Below are positions 1 to 11,879 of a stretch of DNA of 64,000 nt, piece by piece (position 1 is the first letter of the stretch; every line of letters begins with the position of its first letter). The notes under the pieces are model-generated. The model had not been told where the DNA came from and made no database searches. It saw nothing but the letters and a program-made list of their open reading frames with translations. The stretch comes from Aurifilum marmelostoma. Its lineage: Eukaryota > Ascomycota > Sordariomycetes > Diaporthales > Cryphonectriaceae. The position numbers and the translations under genes were made by a program. The stretch covers positions 806,001 through 870,000 of the forward strand of contig JAMXSV010000010.1 of assembly GCA_027559495.1 (NCBI GenBank). The letters are read 5' to 3'.

Positions 1-3000
1 TCACTCAGGTCCATTTTCTCATCACATCAAAAGATGATTTTGAGTCAATGTTTGATAGGATTGAGGTCTACATGTATCCGTGACCCGTTCTTACATGGGA
101 TGTAATAAAAAGTACTATGGTAAATATGTACCATCAGGCTTTGAGTATTTCGAGGCAGGCTTCCAGACTTGAATTGATACAGGATCATAATAATAAGCAA
201 TGGAAGCCAAGAATTCTGTCTTGTAATGATGGGAATCGTGATGCTGGAGCCCTCACTTGCTAATGAGCCACTTGGCTTGATTATTACATGAACATGCTTC
301 AGAGATGCATACTATGCTTTTGATAGTACAAGTCGATTCCCTCTCTCATGCCCAGAGCCCAGATTCAAGATTTCAGAATCCAAGAAGAATAAAGCTATTG
401 GAAGTAATCAGAAAATGTAAACAGAGTAAGAATTGCAGTCTTGTGGTTCCTGGTCGTGGTGTAATAATTATGTAACTGAAAGAGAACAGCCCTTGGTATA
501 ATTAGATAAATATCCCATGCAATCGATGTAGTAATTATTGCCAAACATGGCAAGCTGCATTGTGCTCAAACCTCACAATTCAGTCAAGGCTAGGCCTCAA
601 CGCTTTGATATGTACCGAGACTTGTCATAGATGATTATTGCCACTTCTTGGTCTAGTATTCCACTGATCATTTTGTAGTAATTACCACCTGAGCTGAATG
701 ACACCATGACAACTTGTGCCACACCGCTTGAATACTTTTCCCCCGACGCTAGATAAGGTTGCTTTTATGGAAGAAATGCTCCATCCACCTGCATACAAGT
801 TGCCACTTGACCCCCGATAGTTCCAATCTAGCACTTTCAAGTAAACAGGCTGGGAGTCTTGAAACTGGGTGCATCTCGACGACTGTGCTTCGACCTCTAG
901 CCTACGTTCTTGAGGATCTGGTGGTGATGTTACCGGGTTCTGATGAGCTGGCAACCCTAGCATACAACCACTAATCACTATACATCAATGATAGACCTTG
1001 TATTAGCTGAGGAAGTAGAGTGATCACCGGCCTTGCTCGTTATAATTGACTACAGTTTCACTCAGATTCGAGAGACAGGAAGACGGACTGTTGCCTGCAA
1101 AGATGATGCAGGCCCCTCTCCCGTACGACCGAAGTGACGAACCGGAGGATCGTTGCCGCCATGATCAAGCTATGATGTTGGTGGCGATGGTCACTTGCTA
1201 TCTTGGAGGGCGGAGAGCGGATGGGCAACAACCTTCCCCTGATTATTATAACAAGGGTGTGTGATTGACACCGGCCCGAAGTAACAATATAGAATGGTAC
1301 CGACCTTCTTCGGAAAAAGAATCGCGTGTGACAGGAGGGTGAGGTTGGACTAGTAGATCTCGGGCTATTGTACCAATTATCCAGTCTACAACCTCAGACG
1401 GGAGATATAATCATGCAATCAAAACACGCTCTCTTCATGCATGAGTTGCCTCGGTGCACACGATGAGTAGCTCTCAGCTGATTGGGTCATTGATAAGTCA
1501 TGGAAGCAGCTGGATAACACGCAATACCTAGGTAGTGGATTGAGACCTGACAGGTCAATGTTGAGGGGCGCCGAGATGTAACCCTTTGTCAGTAATCGTG
1601 CAACCCGAAGATGTCCACGTAGATCCGCCGTCAAGGTTTACTATGGTACAGAAGGGGCAGAGAACACGATCAGCGGCACAGCGCACCACGTGGGGGTTTT
1701 CGAGGTCGTACAAGAGCCCTCCCAAACCGATACTGACATGACGCCTCCTGCTCACCGTGTCAATCTTCATTACGTAGTAGATCATGGCCCCCAGTTGCTG
1801 GAGGGCCCCCCCGGACTTGTATTCCATTACAGAAGGACCTTTACTTGACAAGGCGAAACTTTCTCATGGCCGCATGGACCGAGCCACCGCCGAGCGACTG
1901 ACTAGTGGTTTTCCTCGAAGGATCAACAGGGTTGCAATTGCGTTACCCGGGTAAAATATGGGTGCTGTCCCATAGCAAGGCAAGATCCATTTGCTCCAAC
2001 GACACCCACTGCTATACGCATGCATGGCCTGACCATGCAGGCAGGGTTACCTCGAGACCTTGCTAGCACTTCCCAACCGGCATAACACTTGTTCGCCAAA
2101 AGGACCTGCAGGACATGTTGGGCCAAGGACCAGAGTATGCTATTATTCTCAGAGCCCTGGGAAGGCTGAGCGCAACACTATTTTTCTCTTCTTTTTCTCC
2201 CCAATGGAACGTTGTCTGTCCTCTCCGTGGGCAGTCAACGCGTCAGTGCGGATCCCACGCCTCAGTAGACGAAACTGTCTACTATAGTCAGTAAATAATC
2301 CGAGACATGATTCGCAGATTAGACGCCGGAAGGTCGAGATCCTTCACGCTTAAGTAGGGCAGATATGCCGGATGGTAGTAATATTATGGCGCAGGAGGAT
2401 GCTATCATTGAATCAGGTATAGCCGTCCGCCACCACCCCCCCCCCCCCATCCCTCCGAGCGGCCCCCAAAAGTTGCACCCTATATTCAAAGGATTGTGAT
2501 TTCATTACCACTAACGTATGGGTCTTTTTGTTATCAGATAGTTACATCTCAGCATGCCTCGTCAGAGAGCCCAACGTACTAGACATGGACGCCGAGGCAT
2601 TTGCGGAGGACATCCTAAGACCGGCATAACGGACCATTTTCATACAGATGCGAGCTGCGTATCGCTGTGGGCCAGAGCTCAGGGATCTCGATCCTTCTAC
2701 CTGTTCTTGCAACCCACGGTCTGATGTGCTTAAACCCAGGGTCCCACAATCCTTTCTGTAGGATCCCTCTACTACTATTCATTTGCCAATCGTGGCAGGA
2801 CCGCCTAGGCACTGTCCCGAACTCTCGGGTGAAGCTGCAACGGTCGCGACGGGGTGGGAGGGGCGCCGGGGGGGGGGGGACACCGGACTGGTTCAGTCCC
2901 AAGTAATATGGAGTGGTGTAATTTATTTCATCCACGTTGTATCGACCGTTGATAGTCGAAAATCCTTGAGAGGGCGTTTCGGCCATTCTCCTCCCCTTCT

Positions 3001-4361
3001 TCCCCTCTCTTCGAATCCTCTCCTGATCTACTGGTACGTGTCCCCGGTTTGGCCCACCTACTAAGGGGGTGAACGAAAAAAAGGAGACCTGTGGAGTATT
3101 CAGTTCTGTTGTACAGTAGAAAACTGATTTACGACAATACACAGGACAGCAATTGTCTCATGGCGGACTTGCGGTATTTGCGGACGTCCCGAGAACTCTA
3201 TTTGGGATGTACCGTACTGCTACCATGGGACGGCCGGTACAAGTAGCACATACACATCAAGTCTGATCCCAGTTCTGTCTGTCTGTGTCTCCCCCCCTCT
3301 CTCTCTCTCTGTCATGTTCTTTCTCTCCAGGGGTTCCTCGGTGGCCCTCTCAAGAGTCCTCGACGTGATTCAGTCTGCAAGCTGCACGCATTCGACCATG
3401 CATTACCAGCAAGGGCCCCGGGGGGGGGGGGAGGGGCTCACATGCACGAGCTGTGCCACAAAAACCAGGCTCTGTACCTCCTTACCAACGCATCCCCCGG
3501 AAAAAGGAACGACTGTAAAGGCCCCATATAGTGTGATATATCACATGCGTGCTTGACGCCTTCTCAATTGGGGTATATTATGATAGGGTGGGCTCCAGAT
3601 CGACACGAGAATTTCGATAAAGCACATGGGTGGCGAGACGACGCTGAGTGAAGACAGAGAGATGTTAGCGCTGACGACGGGCCAAGAGTGTGTCTCATTG
3701 GGGAATATGTGTGCCAGCTACGAGGCTCACAGATTGCAGTATTCCATGGTTCTCGACAAGGCAGACAAGTGAGCATCATGGTAGTAACTGCGGGTTTGCA
3801 CCCTCTCAGCTGACACGTGCTGACCGCGAGGGAATGACTCCGTATGCTAATGCTACACCAACCACAGCGCAGGCCTCGATGCAAGGAATGTACTGTAGCA
3901 TCGGGGGGCCTCACCATAGCTAAAGCTAGATCCTTACGCGAAGGATGCGCCCTGGGCGGGATGATTATAGCTGTATGCTGCCCCAGTTTGGATCTGTCTG
4001 CTACCACCGGGTGCCTATTTTAAAAGACCCAGGAGGGCCCATGGACGTTACCTTGCCAAGATAACATGGCACCTGGGACCGTTGTCTGCTTCTCGGCCCT
4101 GGCAGCAGCTTTCGTCATAGCCTTCTGAGTTTATGATAAAAGGAAGAAGGTTTTCACAAGCGAAGACGCTTGCAAGCCTATGATCCTGCCTGTCCATGTC
4201 CCCAACCAGGTCACCAAACCACCCATCAGTAAGAACCGTATCACACGTACCGATCTATACTCTTTTACCTCCCTTGTACGGAACTGTACACGCATAATTA
4301 CTGCCAAGACTCAACAAACTTGTGCATCTAAAGAAACCGACCTGGAGAGTTCTGAGACAAC
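1..4361. other. Gene-free left flank, AT-leaning
   Basis: I see no exon chain with family resemblance here. The reading frames present are short, have no consistent codon bias and overlap each other on both strands. The stretch is AT-leaning at its left end and carries pure runs: C13 at 2436-2448, G12 at 2868-2879 and G12 at 3420-3431, plus a CT-rich patch near 3290-3312. The last few hundred bases must hold the promoter of the terpene synthase that follows. Degenerate transposon remnants are possible, but I cannot recognise any. Confidence 0.6.
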
Positions 4362-5731
4362 ATGGGCAGCACAACACCTCCCAGGGATGGCGCACCGATG
4401 CCGCAAATCACTCCCGGGATGCCTATCCGCATACCAGACACCTTGGTAGACTGGCCATGGACCAGAAGCGTCAGTCCATATTATGAGGAGTGCAGGAGGG
4501 AATCCTGGGCCTGGTTTGAGGGCTTCAATGCCTTCAGCCCGAAAGCCCAGAAGGCTTTCTATGCGGGCGATTTCAGTCTTCTGGCCGCGATGGCCTATCC
4601 TAATATCGACAAAGGTATGGTTCTTGTAATTCCCCCCCCCCCCCTCCCTCCCGAGTTGATATGGAGGTAGACTGACACGTTCTCTCTGTTTGTCTCAGAG
4701 GGGCTCCGCGTGGCTTGTGACTTGATGCAGGTGTTCTTCGCCTTTGACGAATACTCTGATGTGTCGGATGAGGTCGACACGCGGAAACAGGCCGACGCGA
4801 TGATAGATGCTATTCAAAATCCCGACGCTCCCCGACCAGAGGGCGAATGGGTGGGTGGAGAGATTGCCCGGCAGTACGTACAGTATTCACCAACGCTTTG
4901 CCACCGTTGTGCCTCGTTCTCTGTGTACAATCGATTGACACTTGGTATAGGTTCATGCTCCGCGCTAGAAACTACTTTACACCATTGGCCCGGAAGCGCT
5001 TCTTACAGAGGATGCGGTCCTATACAGATGCAGTGATAGAGCAGTCTTTCGACCGGACGCACCATCATGTTCGAGACGTGGATAGCTACTTCAAGATCAG
5101 GCGCCACACCATCGGCCTGCTGCCCTCGATCGTCGTGTGCCAGGCACGGTTCAATATCCCCGATCATGTTGCCGAGCACCCCGTCGTTCAGCGCCTGGAT
5201 ACCTACACGGCAGAACTGGTCGTCATATCAAATGATATGTATTCCTATAATGTCGAGTGCGTTCCCTCCCTTTGTTGTCTCTCTCGGGGCATGTCTTGCG
5301 CTGTTTATGATGCAGGCTACTGACTATCAACCTGCAGACAGAGCCGGGGTGACGACGGGCACAATTTAGTTACGGTGCTCATGAAGCAATACGGTTTCGA
5401 GCTGCAGGAGGCGTTTGACTGGATCGGCGCCATGCACCACGATGTCGAGAAGCGTTTCCAGACCGACTTAAGCAACCTGCCAGACTTCCCCGAGGAGAGC
5501 GAGGAGGTCAACCGAGAAATTCGAGAATACGCTTTCTCCCTAGGGGCATGGGTTCGAGCCAACGACCAGTGGAGCTTCGAGGTAATTACTCCGCCCAGTC
5601 CATCTGCAGGAGGAGAGCGCATCACTAACAACTCCTTACAGAGCCCCCGTTACTTTGGCTCCGATGGACTACGCATGTTCAAAGAGCGTGTGTTCACCGT
5701 GTTGCCACAACGAGAACACATTGGGCTGTAG
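4362..5731 (+). CDS. Class I sesquiterpene-type terpene synthase
   Basis: Five exons: 4362-4614, 4699-4873, 4951-5256, 5338-5581, 5642-5731; all introns are GT-AG and the spliced frame gives 355 residues. The protein carries the metal-binding motif DEYSD (residues 101-105), the NSE triad NDMYSYNVE (237-245; N237, S241, E245), and the C-terminal RY pair (R329, Y330) with a conserved WSFE just before it. These are the diphosphate/Mg2+ binding elements of fungal class I cyclases that ionise farnesyl diphosphate; the length fits this family. There is no prenyltransferase fusion domain and no transit peptide, so it is probably cytosolic. The product cannot be predicted from the sequence. The gene sits alone between gene-free AT-leaning DNA, with no P450, oxidase or regulator adjacent. 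Intron 1 contains a C13 run. Confidence 0.93.
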
Positions 5732-6475
5732 CGGTCGGCCTGAGGCTTTTCCAGGATGAAGAGCTGTAGACTACAAGGAACCTCGTTGCCAATTTGTTTT
5801 CTCACTACGTTCTTCCAGCAATGGAAGCAAATGACTAACGCATTCTGGTTTTCTTCTTGGGACAACGACTTTTCGGCTGAGGAGACTTGAGTATGATGTG
5901 ATATCAAATTGTACATGTTGGGTCTTGGACAGACTCGAAATCAATCACTCGGGGCTGCAATCAATACGGGGATTTCGGTTTAGATTTTCATGGGCAATGT
6001 GACAAGACAGGCGGTCAAGAAAGAGGCGAGAAGTGTGATGAGAGGAAAATAGAACAGAGAAAACCGGGGAAAAAAACGCTCAAGGGTTTGGCCAGTCTCA
6101 GATAGGACTGTGCTCCTACCGGCTCGCTCACCAATGAGCATGCATATGGGCACACTCGGCTGAGCTGAATCGGGCTGGGTAAGCGACGTGCAGAAACCAC
6201 GCATATGCTGCTTACGCTGACATGCAGGTTAGAATTTTGCTTTTGCAATAATCGCCGTTGCGGCTATTCCTGTTTAGTAGCATGCATGCATTCTGCAGAA
6301 AATGTCTGACCGCTGGTCTTTTTTTGGGGGGGGTTTTTTTTTCCTCTTTTTTTTTTCAGAGCGAGAACCGCTCAATTATATGACAGGTCAATCAATACCT
6401 CCCTGGCTGTCTGAATAAGACCCCGGTTGGATAGTGATGATACTATTCCCCACTTCCTTCTCGCATAGAGTTCTT

Positions 6476-6506
<31 letters not shown>

Positions 6507-8774
6507 GTTTCTTTTACTTTTTACCCTCTTTCCCCTGTTCCCCCCAGCTTTTCTCCATCCACGGTCCTGCTGAGGAGACCTAGTTAGAGTTTCGGCTCGC
6601 AGGGCAGATCAACCCCCGCCTGGGAGATGGGCACGGAGGGGACAGCAGGATATGTCCGGCAGGCCTCGAGAGATGGCCTCGCCGAACCGGGCAGCGGGCT
6701 TTCCCAATAGGATCCACGGCTCCTACGGCAACGACGATAGCAGTGTAGGTGGGTCCTGTCACCAACTGCATTCAACGGCCCAGGGGACGCTTGGGGCGCT
6801 TGCAGGCTCTGGCGAAGGTCTTCAAAGTCCGTACGGGATTTGACGTTGTTGTTCGTTGGCTGTTGGATGGTATTTGTTGTGAAAGCCAAAAGGAGTGACC
6901 ACGGGCACCCCCGGCTGGCTGGAAATGATGATGATCTATAGTATAGCTGATGTAGCGATCGGCCTCGCACATTACTTGTCAATATCCTTGCTGCCACGCC
7001 TCCTGCGTGACGCAATCTTGGATAACAGGAGGTCTTTGGGATGGGCTCGGGTGTTCCTGATAAACTCTGCGGGCTTGGATACGAGACCGAGCTCGGACTA
7101 TGCAGCCTGAGAGCTCCTTGAGTAGGGCTAGCAGGAATTAAAACCCCTCATTATTATATCTCATGAATCCTTCTCGATTGTGTCTTAAAGTTTCGGGAAG
7201 CGCCTCTCGACCTAGCAAGCCTGATCCTTCGGAGTTCCACAGACTTGGATGTACATGGTATAGTGATACACCGGCATGTCATGTTGGATGCTGTATCCAA
7301 TGGTTGAAAGTATGCACGTGTCAGAAGTGCCCGTTCAACTCTTTTCTAAGTACTGAAAGTCACAATTTAGTAGATAATTATGCACTCAGTATCGTTAATG
7401 TTTTTCATAGTCAAAATTAATTTAGCAAATCACTTAAACATCTTAATTACTGCGATGATCTGGCAGCTAGTAGAATGACCTTTAAATATCCTTTTAATAT
7501 TCTTGAGAATTAATAACACATCCAAAGTAGTCGTATATGGATGTGTCACTATTAAGTAGATACAGTAATTAGAATAGAGATTGCATTAGGACTCGAGTCC
7601 ATAAGTGTTGCGGCGCTGCCTGCAGTGCAACAATGACACAAGTTGCTTCACAATTATGGACAGAGCTGATCTTTTGATTTTGACCATTTGTAGTTGTGTC
7701 TGAAGCTTGACCTGGCTCTAGAAAAGTCCTAGAGATGTAGACTCTCAATTGAATACAGTAACAAGAAGGGAAATGAGTCATAATCTGCATACATACATTG
7801 TGTGCTTGAGTTAGATATGCTGGGTAGGACTTCATTTGCTCGTAGGAGAAGATCAAAACATAGTGCACCATCAGCTTATCATTGCTCTTTCATATGCAAT
7901 GAGAAGAACTGGATCGTTTACAGTCGTTTAACTACCGTTGACTTATTCAGTGAGACCAGCAGGGCAACCATTGTGATGCCAGATTGGTGTTCATTTGGTC
8001 TAACCTTCACAAAGTAAGAATAGAAGCAAAGGAGCAGCGCCTTTTGTATGCAGAGCATTATAGCTGTAAGATCACCGGAACAATTAGAGGACCCGGCTTG
8101 TAAGTAACACTTATATAACGACTAAGGTTTGTTGCATTTCACCATTCGATAGACATTGGCTGAAATGATTGAGTAGAAATAATTACCACCCACTTGAGTA
8201 ATCTTAATGTCCCAGATTAGCAACACAGTAAAGCTGTCACTACGAAAAGGAATAAACACTCCCAACTAGCTGGAAGTGATACTGGTGTTTATGCTGAGGC
8301 AACCTTAGTACTAAAGCAGCCGACGATCAGCTTCGCGCAAAAGCTCTTTGTATGGGATTATTACAGATTGTAGCAACAACTGAACACTTAACCGATCCAA
8401 TCTTGTCTTGAAATTAGCAGCTTTCTTCCTTGCTTAATACCCCCCACAACTGCCAATTCTCCTTATAACGTGCTGGGACAAACAAAAACGTAATTCAGCA
8501 AGTGCAAAGTGGAAGTTGTTGCATCAAGTGAAAAGTGGGCCCGTGACATTGAAGGTCGCCTCAATCAACTGTCACCATGACGTCAATTGCTAATGAAGGG
8601 ATGAGCTACATCACCTTGTGCAGCCCCATTCAGACTCGATTCCCAAGCTCTTTATTATTCTACTCATATCTGTGGAAAGGCGGAAAAAAAAAAAAGTCCA
8701 AGTCTGCCTTTGTCAAACCTGTCAACCACTGAACCAGTATAATCCAACCCCACCAGCTCTAAATCAATTCAAAG
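5732..8774. other. Gene-free, AT-leaning spacer
   Basis: No supported gene. It contains T/G-rich tracts at 6320-6360 and a T28 run at 6479-6506. From about 7140 to 8600 the DNA becomes clearly AT-richer, with stops in every frame and many TA dinucleotides, as in old repeat remnants altered by repeat-induced point mutation; no element type is recognisable. The last few hundred bases are the promoter of the next gene. Confidence 0.5.
6479..6506. repeat. T28 homopolymer
   Basis: An uninterrupted run of 28 T followed by more T-rich sequence. It lies in gene-free DNA. Its length in the living genome may differ from that written here. Confidence 0.9.
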
Positions 8775-9248
8775 ATGGCCTCCCTCGGCTCGATTCGCGC
8801 CCTCGTCCGCCACCAGGCACCGGCCTCGCGAGCCCGCCACACTGCCCGCTCTTTCCTGCCCAGCACATCCTCAAGGATCTCGAGCTTCAAGCCATACCAG
8901 ACCTCGCCTGCCCTCCGTCTCCCGTACAAGGACGACCAGGACCGCGAGAGCGTCAAGCCCCGCTCGAACGAGGGCACACAAAGCAACCTGGACGACGACT
9001 CGGCAGCGCACACGGACACGGCGTTCGACCCCTCCAAGACCAAGCCCGAGGAGGAGAAGGCGGCGGCCGGTAGGGAGAGCGGCAAGGGCGGAAACCCGCT
9101 GGAGACGAGCGGCGCGAGCCATGACAAGTCGGTGCCGCTGGGCCAGCACGGTGGCGGCGAGATGAACCAGACCACCAAGAGCGACAAGTCCAAGGCGAGC
9201 GGGTCTGGGGAGCAGAAGAAGCAGGGAAAGGGCCCGGGAAGCGCCTGA
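8775..9248 (+). CDS. Small conserved-type protein, probable mitochondrial import
   Basis: A single-exon frame of 157 residues with GC-rich codon use like its neighbours. The N-terminus (about residues 1-45) is rich in Arg, Ser and Ala and lacks acidic residues, which fits a mitochondrial presequence. The remainder is hydrophilic and low in complexity, rich in Lys, Glu, Gly and Ser, with no membrane segment. A central PLETSGASHD-like stretch and the closing Lys/Gly-rich tail resemble short fungal hypothetical proteins of mitochondria. I do not recognise a function. The start is the first ATG, preceded by AAAG. Confidence 0.68.
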   Translation: MASLGSIRALVRHQAPASRARHTARSFLPSTSSRISSFKPYQTSPALRLPYKDDQDRESVKPRSNEGTQSNLDDDSAAHTDTAFDPSKTKPEEEKAAAGRESGKGGNPLETSGASHDKSVPLGQHGGGEMNQTTKSDKSKASGSGEQKKQGKGPGSA

Positions 9249-9549
9249 AGTGGATGACGCTGCGTGCGCATCTCGTGTATTTTTCTCTTGTCTGTTTCGT
9301 ATGGGATAAGCTGGAGGTGGCGGAAAGGGTGTTGGAAGAGGCGTTCGTACATGCATTGGGGGGGGGGGGGAGGGGCTCAGCATTGTCCCGTATCAAATCG
9401 CATAGGCTGCTGTATGGCAATCAGACACCTGTATCGAACCACGAGGAGGAGCTTTATTTTGCCCCTCGAATTGTGCCGCTATATGCCCTAAACGCCAATG
9501 CGCCAAAGGAGTATCCCCCGTCCATGCCTTGTGTACATTGTTCCGCCGG
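9249..9549. other. Shared 3' region of two convergent genes
   Basis: The genes on either side end toward each other here. The only notable content is a G13 run at 9358-9370. Both 3' untranslated regions and poly(A) sites must fit in these 301 bases. Confidence 0.6.
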
Positions 9550-10302
9550 TCAGCCGTAGAGCATGTCCGGGTCCTCCTCGTCCTCATCCTCCTGGACCGG
9601 CTTCCCCTCCTTCTCCCACATCTTCTCGATCCGGTCCGAGACGCCCTTGCGCCTGGGGTCGTACTTCTTCAGGTCCGTCCTGCACATGGGGCACGTCCCC
9701 TTGAGCTGCAGCCAAGGGCCGACGCAGTCCAGGTCGAACCTGTGGGAGTGGTGGCACTGCAGCTCGACGACGAGCGGGTACCGGTCGTCGAGGAACTTCT
9801 CGGCGCAGATGGGGCATGCGTCGTCGGGCCGGAGCGACTTCTTGGGCACGCGCTCGAGCACGTCGAGGAACTCCTGCGAGACACCCTCGACGGCCTTTGG
9901 GGGGTTCAGCACGTCCGACTCGAGCGCGTCAAAGAGGACCCGCAGGAGACTGAGGTTGTCTGCATCCGGGGCGTCGCGGGCCAGCGTGCTGAACTGGTCC
10001 TGCACCAGCCGCACGAGCCCGACGATGTCGACGGGGGTCGGCACGGCGTGTGGGTTGTTGTGCTGCTGCTGCTGCTGAGAAGTGGCGCTGCTGGCGTTGG
10101 CAGAGGGGTTGTCGCTGATCTGATGGAGCTGGGACGTGAAGGAGGACATGTCTATCTGTCGACGGCGACGGGGCGCAGTGGCTTGGATGCCATGTTCAAC
10201 TTGAGGGAGGGGGGGCCATGGTGTCAGCATGTTTTGGGACTGAGGCCCTCCCGGGGTAGAGACGCCGTTGGAGAATGACATACCTTCGTATTGAGTTGCC
10301 AT
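9550..10302 (-). CDS. RING finger protein, probable E3 ubiquitin ligase
   Basis: Read without introns it is 250 residues. The C-terminal half has a RING domain: CPIC, then a CHHSHRFDLDC block, then W and CPMCR. In that block the spacing fits H-x2-D-x2-C, so an Asp appears to replace one zinc-binding His, as in Rbx1-like RINGs. The tail is highly acidic (repeated D/E near the end). The N-terminal half is low complexity with a Gln run. RING proteins bring an E2 close to a substrate; the substrate here is unknown. A strong donor GTATGT follows codon 6, with an acceptor at 10200; splicing 10200-10283 (84 bases, in phase) would remove a Pro-rich stretch and is likely in my view. It shares an upstream region with FMP52. 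Confidence 0.88.
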   Translation of the reverse strand: MATQYEGMSFSNGVSTPGGPQSQNMLTPWPPLPQVEHGIQATAPRRRRQIDMSSFTSQLHQISDNPSANASSATSQQQQQHNNPHAVPTPVDIVGLVRLVQDQFSTLARDAPDADNLSLLRVLFDALESDVLNPPKAVEGVSQEFLDVLERVPKKSLRPDDACPICAEKFLDDRYPLVVELQCHHSHRFDLDCVGPWLQLKGTCPMCRTDLKKYDPRRKGVSDRIEKMWEKEGKPVQEDEDEEDPDMLYG

Positions 10303-11107
10303 GGTGAGAGCTATTCATTTGGTGGTGTGGGAGAGGTAACGTTTCTACCGGTTCATAGTATCTTGGTTGTTGGTCGTGGATCGGTGTTGCTGTAGATGCG
10401 CATCTTTTTGTCTGTCTGCAACAGTGTATACGATCCCACGTCAGTGGGGTTGCCTTGGCGGGGCTTGCCAGGCACCACATGGCTGACGCGAGCCCCGGAG
10501 CCCTGAGATTTAGGGTCTGTCCATCAAGCTTAGTGCACCCACCTCCCTCTCAGTAATGACCCCTGTACATCAAGAATGCCGACAAGAAAAAGGGAAAATG
10601 TGAGACATGCACCACATTATACAGAGAGCATTACGGTAAGACAAGACTTCATACTACACTCTCTGTGCTGAGTATACAAAATATGACCATCAGAAGTACA
10701 CGCAGGCAGCAGGTCAAAAGCTATGCACAAAAACATGACAAAAACTCCAGTAGATTGCCACTGCATTCATTGCTCATGCATTATCTGGGTACTGACTAAA
10801 TACTAACAAGAGAACTGGAAGCTAAAGGGTACTGTTCTAGGTCCAACTGGGATTGATTGCATCAGCCATATCATCCTCCCACCGAAGTCCAGTGGAGCCA
10901 CCGCAGGTTTGATTGCCGCGGCTTTCGTTTCCGTACATTTCTGATATAGATATATAAGAGTATATATATGAATGACGTTTGAGACCATTCAACAACAGTG
11001 CGCCTCTTTTCCACACCACTCACATGCAAATTCTGCATCATCTGTAACTCGAGAATATAAAGAGGCCCTCGATACAAGGACCCTGATACCTTGCATCCAT
11101 AAAAAAA
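10303..11107. promoter_or_regulatory. Divergent promoter region, RING gene / FMP52
   Basis: The two genes start in opposite directions from this 805-base stretch. It has no coding signal. The right part is AT-rich with a TATATA-rich stretch at about 10945-10970, roughly 150 bases before the FMP52 start. Confidence 0.5.
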
Positions 11108-11879
11108 ATGACTACAGCTGTGTTCGGCTGCACCGGAGCCGTAGGCTCCAAGATCCTCGACACGCTGTTGGCGACGGACTTTTTCACCTCGGTCAAGACC
11201 ATCTCCCGTCGCGCGCCCAAGACGGCCTCCCCCCGCCGCCCAAGCTGGAGGCCATCATCGAGACCGACACCAGCAAGTGGAGCCCGGCGCTCGCGGCCCT
11301 GCAGCCAACCCCCAGCGTGGTCTTCAACGCCGTGGGAACCACTCGCGCCGCCGCTGGTGGCATCGACAACCAGTGGAAGATCGACCACGACCTGTGTATC
11401 GAGAACGCCAAGGCGGCCAAGGAGGCCGGTGTCAAGACGTACGTGTACATCTCGAGCGCCGGCACGCGGGGGTACCTAGCCGGTATGGTGCCGTACTCGC
11501 GCATGAAGGTGGGCGTGGAGGATGCGATCAAGGAGATTGGCTTTGAGCAGGCCATCATCCTGCGGCCCAAGGCCATCCTCGGCGAGAGGGAGGTTCCCAA
11601 GAACGCCTTCTTCGAGAGCGTGATGGGCAACCTGAACAAGGTCAGCCAAGGGCTTCAGGATGCTTTTGGTGAGTTATGTTCTCCGCCGCCCTGGCCCCGA
11701 TACCAGCTTCTTTCTGGAGTCGCAGCTCACCGTGATATCTAGGCTCGGACCAGGTCTACATCGGGAGGACCGCGGTCCTTGCTGCCCACATGGCTCAGGA
11801 GGGCAAGGCTCCATCCAAGTATTGGGTGCTGGAGAATTCCGACATCCTCAAGATGGGCAGGGATGAGTGGAAGCAGTGA
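11108..11879 (+). CDS. FMP52: Fmp52-like NAD(P)-binding protein (frame broken at a C run)
   Basis: Exons 11108-11668 and 11743-11879. The N-terminus has the Rossmann motif GCTGAVG (G7, G10, G13); further on are ATTRAAAGG-like (here TTRAAAGG), KIDHDL, SSAG and ILRP-type blocks that mark the Fmp52 family of the extended SDR fold. Fmp52 is found with yeast mitochondria/ER; its substrate is unknown. The reading frame changes at the C6 run 11229-11234: before it the family sequence is in one frame, after it in another, and no GT-AG pair can bridge the gap without deleting conserved residues. One added C gives 233 codons including stop, exactly family length (232 residues). I treat this as a probable sequencing error, not a dead gene. 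Confidence 0.85.

Noticed and set aside
2615..3142. 175-codon minus frame in the left flank
   Set aside because: No family resemblance, no codon bias, spans a G12 run.
9425..9450. T-arm-like string ATCGAACCAC considered for a tRNA
   Set aside because: No acceptor stem, D-arm or anticodon arm could be drawn around it.
9529..10278. Long + strand frame opposite the RING gene
   Set aside because: It is the mirror of the RING coding frame in GC-rich DNA; the minus strand has the RING motif.
11200..11240. Intron in place of the FMP52 frame break
   Set aside because: No GT-AG pair removes the break without deleting conserved residues; one C at the C6 run repairs it.
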